Source: Atrina japonica
Lineage: Eukaryota > Mollusca > Bivalvia > Pterioida > Pinnidae
Direction of reading: 5' to 3'
Assembly: GCA_030159075.1 (NCBI GenBank)
Contig: BROG01000029.1
Coordinates: 418,501-482,500 of the forward strand
DNA length: 64,000 nucleotides
Made by a program: the position numbers and the translations under genes. Below, piece by piece: positions 54,839 to 64,000 of this stretch. Each line of letters begins with the position of its first letter. Position 1 is the stretch's first letter. The notes below the pieces were generated by a model. The model worked only from the letters and a program-made list of their open reading frames with translations. It was not told the DNA's origin and made no database searches.

Positions 54839-56496
54839 TATATACGGAGACAAACTAAGTACCGGTGATAAGTTGTTGTCACAAAGCTATCAACAGGTCA
54901 ACAGTTCGCAAATTATACAGTCAATATTATGATATTATTAGTTGAAATAATAAGTTATCTGTTCGAAGTTGTTGTATTTGCCATTTGTGATCGGGACCTA
55001 TTCCTATTGCGTTTTGTGTCTATCAATGGATGTATGTGATCGCCAGGGGCTGATTACTTCCCCATGGCACCAGATCTCACTTCTGGATTTCCCATTGATA
55101 GATCGGAGTTTGTACAAGAGTATTTGTAAATTCTCTCTTGAATTTCTTATATTACCATTGGTTTATGCATCTAATATGTGTGACGTCTTCGCCGGTTTTG
55201 TTTTGTTCTAGTATTCCTGAGATCAATGGGATAGGAAATATGTGTATGTCGCTGGTATTTAAGAGGTAGGGATTGAGATCTTGTGTCGAGGTGGGCGAGA
55301 TTCATCATAGAACCATCACTTCACTGGTGTCCATATCACATGTCAATTTTGTGGTACTTTGTTTATAGCCGTTGAACTATCCTCATTTGTAAACAAGATA
55401 TTGGTGAATCGAAAATAACAATAAAGCAAATAAACTGTACGTTGCATTTTCAGTACCAGTTGTTAATGTTTTTATTGACAAGCACTTCGCGCGAAGCAAC
55501 AAAATATAAGAATACCGCTAATATTATTACGTATAGTATAAATATCGTGGTCTATGATATATATATATATACAGCTATGCGCGGGAGTGATATTACTTAT
55601 CGACCTCTAGATATTCATTTGGCCGACTTTATTCTGCATGGATCACCGAGTACTGGAACCTAATACGTTATCATCTACCAAAAATACCTGAGGTTGTATA
55701 CAGGTATAAAATCACCTTGTGTATAGAGTTGCACAATGTAAAGAAGGGAATATAGTATATGTGTACTACATACCTGATTAATATAAGTAGACAGGAAATA
55801 TGAATCTGCATCTATAGGATGTCCGATAAGGGAACTTGTCAAACTTATTAAAGGGAATTAATATGGGTGATGTTTCTGTTGAAATCATCTGTGCTTAAGG
55901 AGTGTCAGTCAAAATTTACTTTTAAATACCACTGTCACTATGATTCCTGTATGACTAATTTTCTATGTTTCTTACAACAAGGATCTGAGATAACTTGAAC
56001 GAGAGAATATTGAAGTTTTTAAATATATTTAAGTGTGCCTATTTCCTTTTTAGATAAATAAATGAATTAAAAATCGTTATGTAGTCATTACATGGATATG
56101 AACATTGTTCCACTTAACAAGGAGGAGAAATCAAAAATTGAATTGAATGAAAATGACAAATCCAAAAAGATGTAAAAGACATAAAAAATTATATCAGATA
56201 TGCACCAAACCAAGAACATTCTTTGCACATCTTTCTGGATCACTCTGATGCATTCCGTTTGTGAACGATACGACAAAAATTATTAACTTTTGTAGGTGAC
56301 CATAAGTATTTTATTCCTAATTTCGATTTATCAGAATCATGAGGAACAAGCTAACAGTGTGGAAATGACCACAATCCCTTTTTGCAGTCTTACAAATTCT
56401 GAAAAACTGATATCAGCAAAATTCTTTCACAAAAGCAATGCTTTTCCTAATTACAGGTTAATACATAAATGGATGCATCGATGTCAACTACGAAGA

Positions 56497-56513
56497 GGGG
56501 GGGGGGGGGGGGG
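56497..56513. repeat. Poly-G run
   Basis: Uninterrupted G tract. Confidence 0.9.
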
Positions 56514-57071
56514 GTAAATATGAAGAAATCCGAAAATGTTTTTAAAAGTGTCAAAATTAATTTACCCATTTCTTCGAAAAACAGATACTTGAATTATAGA
56601 TTAATTAGAGATTACACAGATGCAATTATTATTTTTTAATTCAAACAGCGGTTCTAGGAATTCTCACACCCTTGTGTAAATAAAGTAAGTGTACATGGAA
56701 CAAACACTAGCATATCAACTCACGTGGGTGGGTAGCAAAACACCTTGTGCATGTTATAAGAGGATGTTTCTACTTGAATGTGGAAGTTTGACGATGAGAG
56801 AACCATGCTTGCCGTATAGTTTAGTTGTCAATTTACCGACAATGTCTATATAAACTCACAAAGCACACGTTTGATTCACCGGTGTCTTTAATTTCAAATT
56901 TGCTGGGGTATATATTGCGTTCAATTAAGTCCGGTACACAGAAAAAATCATTGTCAAATAAAAGTCAATAAATGTCCTGACAACGGCAATGTTTGTCTTC
57001 TCCAAATTAACGGTATCTGAATGAAATCTGATTGATGTATACGAATTACACAACAAAATGTTCTAATCAAA

Positions 57072-57077
57072 TTTATT
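57072..57077 (-). terminator. Polyadenylation signal AATAAA, Kazal gene
   Basis: TTTATT on the plus strand, 29 nt past the TGA at 57108-57106. Confidence 0.65.
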
Positions 57078-57105
57078 TCCTTTTCAGCCGAACTCTATCA
57101 TTTTG

Positions 57106-57211
57106 TCAATTATCCTGCGTTGATCCATCGTTTGCTGTTGTAGCTTTACAGCTCTCCAGAATCACTATCGTAAGAGATGTATCTTTGCACTTAGCCAAAG
57201 CGAATTCGCAG
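57106..57211 (-). CDS. Kazal gene, last exon
   Basis: Acceptor ccttcgtttcag|ctgcg completes an Asp codon, then CEFALAKCKDTSLTIVILES and C, closing domain 2. A 12-residue tail and TGA follow. Confidence 0.88.
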
Positions 57212-57284
57212 CTGAAACGAAGGGTATAAAAGATGATCATGATGTGTAATTTAACTCTATGCATTTGTATTACTACGAAATATG

Positions 57285-57323
<39 letters not shown>

Positions 57324-60300
57324 CGGCCGTGGATACAAGCGTAGCAACTGATATATTGTAATGAAATGGCTATGGATTTATAACTGTTACATACCATTTA
57401 ACAGTAAATGGTTGTGTCACTGTTAATACATCTAAATCGGAAATTATATATAAGAATTGGTATTACCAATAGAAACCATCCTATGACTATCGATCTACGC
57501 GTGTTGTTTGTTGTTGTTGTTGTTAAAAACAATGCATGTTTCATTTCCTTTTACAAATTAAGGTCTTGACTTGCTGTCGAATTGTTCTTTTTCCTTTTGA
57601 AAGGCTTGATATGTTGATGGTGTTGCGTATAATACTGTTCAAAATTTGGGCAAATGCAATATTTATTCGAGTGTAGCGAAGTAAAACTACCGACAAGTAC
57701 TCTACAATACCGAACTTTTCAACTAAATGATTTGTTAAAACCGATGCTTTTTATTCTAACATACACGTATTTTAGGTATAGGACTTATATGTAACAAGAT
57801 CACAACCTTAGTTTGCGCCATCATACTAGAAATGATTCACAATATTTTGTTAGTACTGAATGTTTCTAAATATTTTGTGTATGTATGATATATACAAGAT
57901 TTATGACATCTCAAAGTAATAATAATTTCTTTCATATACATGTACAGTACATTGCGATAGTTGTACAATACTCTCTTTCATAACCTTTCAGCCATACAAA
58001 CGGTCACTCAAACACAGAAAGAGAGCGTGTGTATTAAATATATTATATCGTATCATTGTCAAACAGAAATAGAAAGTGGTAAGAGGGGAAGAATACATGA
58101 GAAAAACAATTCTAGTGTGGTCATATCGTACATTAATGTGTCAATGATCAAGTTGTTATAACTATTCATAAACATTATATTTTAACTTGATACTGAGTAC
58201 AGTTTAAGGTAAAAGTTCTCCTCCAGATTCGGTTGTCAGTACCTAGGGGACTACAAGGGAAAATGTGTGGAATTGACTGCATTCTTTTTCAAAACTTCCA
58301 TTTTTGCTGATATTTTATTTTTACATTTCAAATCTAAGGTATTTATTTTTACTGTGGGTACTCTTAGACGGATTTGGCAACACAATTTAGATTCATTATT
58401 TAGCCTTGTATCATACCAATTTTATATTCGAAAATGTCCCTTTATATCAAATTCGAGCTCAACTTATACAGTCTTATCTGCATATACGATCGACTTGAAC
58501 ATTTCTTCTTTTATAAAACTGTAACTTTGGTATCGTTAATAATATATTGTAGTTGTGTATATGACTGACAAATTCATATTAAAATTCTAAATTCTCCAAA
58601 AGCTAAGAGAGTCATCATTTTACAATGGATAGTCATAGACAGATTTTAGCTATACATTTAGATTTACCACCTTCTCTTTAGGAAATAAATATATACTTTA
58701 AACTGGAGCTCAACTGATGAAGTCTAATGAAAAAGAAACGATCTTCTTGAGCATGATAACTTTAGTATTAATATGATTATAATATTTATGACCAATAGGT
58801 CGTTCCCACTACTGGTGAACCGTTTAAACATAAATCTAGTACCTGGTATTTCGGTACATTTAAAACATCTTACAACTTTTTATAACCAGTGAGTATAATT
58901 TGATTATACAGCGCCGTGCCAAAAGTATTCGCGGTTTTTACGCAATGGCAATCTTCGCTCAGGGAATGGGCGATAACTCTATTCATATGCCATGTTGGCC
59001 ATCCACAGATGTGTCGTGACATCAGAAGTGACATCACCAATAAGTTATTATCGTCTGCACTCTGAAATGTAATGTAAGTTATTCCAACAGAAATCTCAGA
59101 TGACGTGAAAAAAATTATTGAAATGAAATTAGAATGTCAAAAAACGTAAGTTATTTAGAATGTAATACGAATACCTGAGTCAACCATTAGATCTATTTGG
59201 AAAAAAATATTTGTCAACTGGTGAAAAGAAACGGACGCCCGCGGAAGCTGTTCAAAACGGGACAAAAACTTGATTATTCGTCGCAGAAATTTGGACAGGG
59301 GAGAGTTTTAAAAGTCACTCTCAGCATGGTGAATGGGGAAATTAATGTTGATAAATACATTTCCAGTTTAGAAGATCAACTTCGGCTTGTTATTGTTTGA
59401 TTTCTCGTTAATAAAACCTATCGTTTTCAAGATGGCAACACCCCTGTCCATAGAACTCGTATTATTCAACAATACAAACAACAAAATATTATTCCCAATG
59501 TTTAGCAAGCTGAATTACCAGGCATTAATATAACTGAGAATATATGGCTAAAAAATAAACAAAAATATTTGCAATATCAAGTTCCAAGTATCAAGAATCC
59601 CGGAGAATTCGATGAAAACTACATTAAATCGTTGTACGAATATATTCCTCGTCGACTATTAGCTGTCATTAAGTCTGTTTTTTATTATAAAAATTAATGT
59701 TTACTTTCTTGAAGCGCATCGTTGTTTACGTCCGCCATTTTGAAAAATCGCGAATACTTTTGGCATAGCGCTGTACATAAAAACGTACTCACTATTTTAC
59801 TTAAACTTAAAATGAAACATTTAGGATCGTGGTTTGAATTATATTTACATGTATTTACAATAAACTTGGTAATAAGTATGTAATGCCGTATTCTTTATTT
59901 AAGTCATTGTAATTATGTAGTAAACGAAACACTAAATAGTATCTAGTATTATTATTGTTATATTGTAACATTTGAATTTACTGGGTGGGGGGTGTAAATA
60001 CAAAATTTACAACTTGACAACACCCCAACCAGTAAATTCAAATTTTACAACATGGCATTATTGCCATTCTCTAGTGTTTACTGTAATCCGGTTTTATTCG
60101 CGATAAGTTTGTTTACGCGTAATTTCTCGAGAGCTCTCGCTTGCGAAAATGAAATCACCGCGTAATGCAGTATGATAATAGCATGATGAAATGGGCATTC
60201 GGAATCGCGAAAAATATTATTTTACAATAAACTATGACATGAGATTTAACTATATTAATTATTCCAAAAGGAGTTAATTTTAATATTTTCAATTGTATAT

Positions 60301-62834
60301 TTTTATATTTGCAATTTTCTTGTCAAAATTAAGTTTCATTATATCATTTAAATCAGCATTATACTCTATATCCAGTAAAGAAAAGTTATGATCGTCCCAT
60401 TTTAAATTTCATTATTACATTAAATATTTTGACTGTATTGATCTGTTCCAGCCATTGTAACCATTATTTTATCTTTTATTTCTAAAAAATTGCCAAATTG
60501 TTTTATTTCTTTGAAAGCTTCTTTTAAGGATATTTCGGATCCATTAAGTATAATTGAAGCATGAAGCATATGAACATAATCAATTAATATACCGATATGT
60601 TAATAATTAATAATTATTAACAGTACCAAAGTTTTCAAAGGAGTAAAACAAAAACGGCCAAACGACCGTTTCTGCTAACAAGACTCCGCCAGTCGAGCCC
60701 GATTCCAATATACATGTAGATATATAAAATTGGCATCACACAAGGTCAAACTATTAATCTAAATGTGTTGACAAATCCGTCGAAGAGTACCCAATGTAAA
60801 AATGAATATCTTAGCTTTTGAAAAGTTTAGAATCTAAATAATTGTACAGATCCTGTCTATCTTACTCCAATATTAAAATTAATTTTAAAAAATTGCACCT
60901 AGTCTCAGAAGTACAAATTTTATGGTCGATACGGGGATCATGTTAAACAATATGAAGTATCCCTCTCAAGAATGTTACATAGTATTCTGGAGCACGACCA
61001 TATACAGTGACCCCCTTTCGTCAATCAGACCTAAAACTGACTGATGACTTTTTCACGGAGTTTGACCTTTTCACCAAGAGGTTTCCATAGAATATTTGCA
61101 ACGGGTGTGGCATGCTAACCAGGGACGCTGACTGCTTTCGGACACCTGGTCCCAAACCGTTCCGGATTCGTAAATTGTTACTCATGTTGAGACTTGGACT
61201 TTCGAAGAGACCTTATTACCCGACAACACCTAGAGTATGTTTTTGGGTTTGCTACACATTTGAGGACGAAAAGAAAAAAGTTCGAAGAATGGGAATCTTT
61301 CTAGTTATCATGTAGATCCAAACAAGGTACATGTATTTCATAGTTCGGCTGTTTGCAGTCTAAGGCTAACACATACTATTCTGTGAAGGTAATGTAGAAA
61401 AGTCTTGTTTCAGCTGCATATATTACTTTTACGATGTTTATTTCATAAAACTAAGCGGACGTTTAGTAGAAATGCAGAATTGATTATTTTTTTTATGTTT
61501 TATATCGAAAAGCTTTAAAACATACTCATTCCTGTAAAATTGTCCATCACTCCCACAGACCGGATCTAGATCGACTGGACACAAATGGGCGTCTGTTTGT
61601 GAACAAAATACTTGAGCGATAATGTCATAAGTCGTTGTTTGTGTTGGGTACACAGTAGACGAGAGACTAGGGTCGATCGGTGCATCTGGAGAGTTAGATG
61701 GATCGCAGGTACCAAGTCGTCTCATAAGAAATCCTGCATTTCTACATCGACTTTGGGCGTAGAAACAGCTGGAAAATACAGTGGATTAGTAAGTATAAAA
61801 AAAATGAATAAATAAATTAGTTGATTAATAAATATTTTAAAAACAGATTATTATTATTATTATTATTATTATTATTTCATAGCGATAAATGCGTATTATC
61901 CTGTACTTTTTGTAAGAAATTACTACATATATATGCATTATGACTACTAGAATTTATAATTCATATAGCAATTACACATATGCTATAGGACAGTATATAA
62001 AATATTTCTCAGTTTTCTGTTTTGTATTCGTCTTTCCCGGGAAATCAAATAAAATTTGAAAGAGACATTTACTCCTGAAAAGCAAGAATGATCTATGATA
62101 ACTTGTCATAAAGAAAATCAAATTAAGAATTTATAACGTGACTTTATCACGAAATGTCAATACATTTACATGAATGAGAGTACAGGATGGATAAATATTT
62201 TTTAGGTAATATGAAATTATAGAATATTTCTTATTGACGTGTTGTGGCACCATTAGACATTCTGAGTTTTATGATTTAAGTTTTATCAAAGTTGATATAG
62301 AAATGACTCTCAGTGAATATTTTGATAAATTGTTGATTCATATGAAAAACAAGTACATGTATATAAAAAAGAATTTTAAAAAGTGCATCAGTTTTGGCAC
62401 GTAGTAGATATTTATTTTATATATAGCGATTATACTTACTATATATCTCATGGCAAATGAAGAAATACACCAAATATCCCATATTTATACTCAGAAAATG
62501 TTTTCCTTGCTTGATACGATTTTTTCATAAATCTTAAGTAAAGGAAGGCATCAAATACATTCAGGAGAATCGCAAAATTGCAAAATTGTGAAATAAAAAA
62601 TGGACTTGAGTATTCATCAATAAATTATTTGAGAGTTGTTCTTCTTTTACTGGTCTGGTTACCTGAAAAATTAAGGGACTAAACTCTTGCTGCTTTACCT
62701 ATCAGTGACATTATCCAAGCTATGAGAATTTTATTTTTTCACCAGATTAAATGTATCAAAATCCATGATATCTTTAGCATTAACATCATCAGTTTGTATT
62801 TGGTATAACGGTATGATTTATATCATAGAATTAC

Positions 62835-62901
<67 letters not shown>

Positions 62902-63089
62902 CGCTGTTGTATGTACATTTCTTAAGATAACTTACAAGTTTGAATACGTCACCCCATCATTGCCACAAACCCTTTCATCGCCATCTGGGCTATAGTCTGT
63001 AGCACAGTTGAGAGTTACAACTTGTTTACACAGTGACTGCAAACTATTAAACGACAGAAACTCTGCACTGGACTTTGTTAAAAGTAGAA
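57106..63089 (-). CDS. Kazal-type serine protease inhibitor, two domains (5'-partial)
   Basis: complement(join(57106..57211, 61526..61768, 62936..63089)), about 166 residues seen. The start VLLLTKSSAEF is probably the end of a signal peptide begun on an exon not found. Both Kazal domains have identical cysteine spacing: C-x7-C, then C-x10-C-x6-C-x12-C. Domain 1 carries VCGNDGVTYSNFC and domain 2 VCGSDGQFYRNDC. A Thr/Pro-rich linker joins them. Such secreted inhibitors block serine proteases through the residue two after the second cysteine: Thr in domain 1, Val in domain 2. That argues against trypsin and for elastase- or subtilisin-like targets (inference). All joins are phase 2. Confidence 0.88.
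57286..57320. repeat. (CA)n microsatellite
   Basis: Pure CA run. Confidence 0.95.
58330..58860 (+). repeat. Interspersed family R3, two adjacent copies
   Basis: CTCTTAGACGGATTTGGC and GAGCTCAACTTATACAGTCT, then again GAGCTCAACTGATGAAGTCT and AGGTCGTTCCCACTACTGG, parallel to 14600-14900. Confidence 0.65.
58909..59773 (+). mobile_element. Tc1/mariner-type transposon, internally deleted relic (865 bp)
   Basis: Terminal inverted repeats of 31 bp with 28 matches start CAGCGCCGTGCCAAAAGTAT (left) and the reverse complement of ATACTTTTGGCATAGCGCTG (right), flanked by TA on both sides (58907-58908, 59774-59775). The inside keeps pieces of a plus-strand transposase, out of frame with each other. It sits in an intron of the Kazal gene, on the opposite strand to the host. 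Confidence 0.88.
59060..59698 (+). pseudogene. Broken Tc1/mariner transposase
   Basis: Readable parts in order: a helix-turn-helix remnant, GRPRKL (about 59232), VNGEINVDKYISSLEDQL, QDGNTPVH (the DNxPxH-like catalytic block with its Asp), LPGINITENIW (matching SPDLNPIENxW with the second catalytic residue) and IPRRLLAVIKSV near the end. Frameshifts, a stop and a deletion before the catalytic core leave it inactive. Confidence 0.78.
59966..60056. repeat. Foldback related to 652-762
   Basis: TTTGAATTTACTGGGTGGGG pairs imperfectly with CCCCAACCAGTAAATTCAAA. Core and GTAAATACAAAATTTACA resemble the palindrome at 652-762. Confidence 0.75.
60985..61200 (+). repeat. Interspersed family R2 copy
   Basis: GGAGTTTGACCTTTTCACC, AACGGGTGTGGCATGCTAAC and CGGACACCTGGTCCC blocks, ending near CATGTTGAGAC. 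Confidence 0.65.
61526..61768 (-). CDS. Kazal gene, middle exon
   Basis: Acceptor gtattttccag|ctgtt, donor ggaatga|gtatg. Encodes the end of domain 1 (CFYAQSRCRNAGFLMRRLGTC), the linker and the first half of domain 2. Confidence 0.9.
61848..61876. repeat. (ATT)n microsatellite
   Basis: Pure ATT run. Confidence 0.95.
62836..62900. repeat. (TA)n microsatellite
   Basis: Begins about 36 bp past the donor of the Kazal exon at 62936, in transcript direction. Confidence 0.95.
62936..63089 (-). CDS. Kazal gene, exon with start of domain 1
   Basis: Acceptor ttgctttttcag|ttctac, donor caaactt|gtaag. Encodes LLLTKSSAEFLSF and the first three cysteines to YSN. The upstream boundary is inferred from the acceptor; the preceding frame has no Met before a stop. 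Confidence 0.8.
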
Positions 63090-63235
63090 CTGAAAAAGCA
63101 AACAAACATGCAGTTGATCTGAGTTTGGTTTTGAATTCAACAGCATATGGAATATTGTATTTTTGTTTCGTAATTTATATATCGTATTTTCATTGTTTTG
63201 AAATTGTCAAATTAACGTCTTTTCTAAAATCTTAA

Positions 63236-63574
63236 AGGGGCATTAGAGGTGTTTTTTCAAACAGTTTGTTTCCTTTTTACTGCTTAGTTTGATATACAAT
63301 TACCAAAAAGAGATATACACAGGCCTAAAAATTCTTAAATTCCCATGTATTTTTGTGTTTGACACTCTTTCAATTGCAATTGTTTTGCTCAACCTAACTA
63401 TTTGTGTATGAAAAGCACACTGGACCTGACCTTATTTTCACAAAATATATAGAAATGTAAGATTTTTTTATGCCTGTGGATAGCTCTTGTTTGTTATTAT
63501 ACATCAAGTACAAGTAGTAAAATTAGAAACAAAAATCGAAATAATACTTTTGGTAAACACATGTAATGCCCCCT
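63236..63574. mobile_element. TTAA-flanked MITE, intact copy (339 bp)
   Basis: TTAA at 63232-63235 and 63575-63578. Ends AGGGGCATTAGAGGTGTTTT and the reverse complement of AAACACATGTAATGCCCCCT. The TTAA target suggests mobilisation by a piggyBac-type transposase (inference). Other copies: 13250-13477 and 33044-33340. Confidence 0.8.
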
Positions 63575-63578
63575 TTAA

Positions 63579-64000
63579 TGAATTTGTCCATTGTCCATTG
63601 TCTTTATGTAACAAAGTAAAGGACATATAATTAGACAAAAATCAAACACGGTACAAACTAATTTATACATGTCACGTGGAAGGAGCGACATCTGTAGATA
63701 AATGAATTATCGAACAGACACGTATTTCTAAACAAGCTCGAGTTGGAACATATTTCAGTGTACCAGTTTATATTGTGTTTCGGGAGTAACCTTTCACGTT
63801 TCTACTTCTTGATAGTTTACTCCTTGAAAAGTTCGTTAAGAAAATATTTCAGATAACTGTTTTATTTCTACATGAAATGTAAAGGATGATATTTTCAATA
63901 ATGATTTAGTAATACATGTAGTATTGTCTTTTCACTGAACATGATTTAGATGCAGTCATGATTTATAATTTTCAGTATTGGTTAATGATGAAATAAGGGA
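63579..64000. other. Right edge, no gene seen
   Basis: AT-rich. I searched the minus strand for a first exon of the Kazal gene (ATG plus hydrophobic stretch plus phase-1 donor) and found none convincing; it may lie outside the window. Confidence 0.5.

Larger units (their letters stand above)
47565..57071. other. Region between SGPP start and Kazal gene end
   Basis: No confident gene. Holds two related palindromic elements, TA tracts, a tandem segmental duplication, an orphan 118-codon frame, repeated blocks and a LINE tail, listed separately. 55200-56480 is AT-rich with nothing definable. Confidence 0.5.
57212..61525 (-). other. Kazal gene intron before last exon
   Basis: Contains (CA)n at 57286-57320, R3 copies (58330-58860), the mariner relic, a foldback at 59966-60056 and an R2 copy at 60985-61200. 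60060-60760 is AT-rich with nothing definable. Confidence 0.6.
61769..62935 (-). other. Kazal gene intron within domain 1
   Basis: AT-rich; contains an (ATT)n run at 61848-61876 and a TA tract at 62836-62900. No exon seen. Confidence 0.6.

Noticed and set aside
57990..58081. Exon-like segment between ttcag and gtaaga on the plus strand
   Set aside because: Open and splice-flanked but in an intron of an opposite-strand gene, low-information sequence and no partner exons.

Overview
This is an AT-rich, intron-rich and very repeat-rich metazoan window. It is most likely from a mollusc and probably a bivalve. That is an inference from long introns, (TA)n tracts, tRNA-headed SINEs whose 3' domain reads 'ACGCCATACTCAACAATC', many small inverted-repeat elements, and tandem minisatellites. 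There is no sign of operons, Shine-Dalgarno sites, phage or bacterial sequence.

Four spliced genes can be assembled from the sequence. (1) 374-19860, plus strand: a 208-residue secreted protein made of a signal peptide and five six-cysteine EB-like modules on separate exons, with a non-coding last exon. (2) 22166-24813, plus strand: a complete four-exon, 322-residue membrane-anchored short-chain dehydrogenase/reductase of the retinol/steroid dehydrogenase (SDR9C) type. (3) 34161-47564, minus strand: a complete three-exon, 420-residue sphingosine-1-phosphate phosphatase (SGPP) with all three lipid-phosphate-phosphatase motifs intact. (4) 57106-63089 and beyond, minus strand: a two-domain Kazal serine-protease inhibitor whose first exon was not found. 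In every gene the exon joins keep the reading frame, which is the strongest support for the models. The genes are not functionally related; they are ordinary neighbours.

The space between exons is mostly repeats. There is a 2.1-kb array of a 25-bp unit in the last intron of gene 1, a 30-bp array before gene 2, a 54-bp array open on both strands in SGPP intron 1, and a 2.2-kb inverted set of about 350-bp units in SGPP intron 2. Other repeats are a Tc1/mariner relic inside the Kazal gene, TTAA-flanked and palindromic MITEs, two or three tRNA-derived SINE families with readable target-site duplications, a LINE tail, and a tandem segmental duplication at 48.8-51.5 kb.

The most unusual structure is at 38243-39016. 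Eight decayed copies of SGPP exon 2, the exon carrying the catalytic histidine, lie upstream of the genuine exon in the transcript, most of them on an exact 85-bp period, and each keeps a 3' splice-site sequence.
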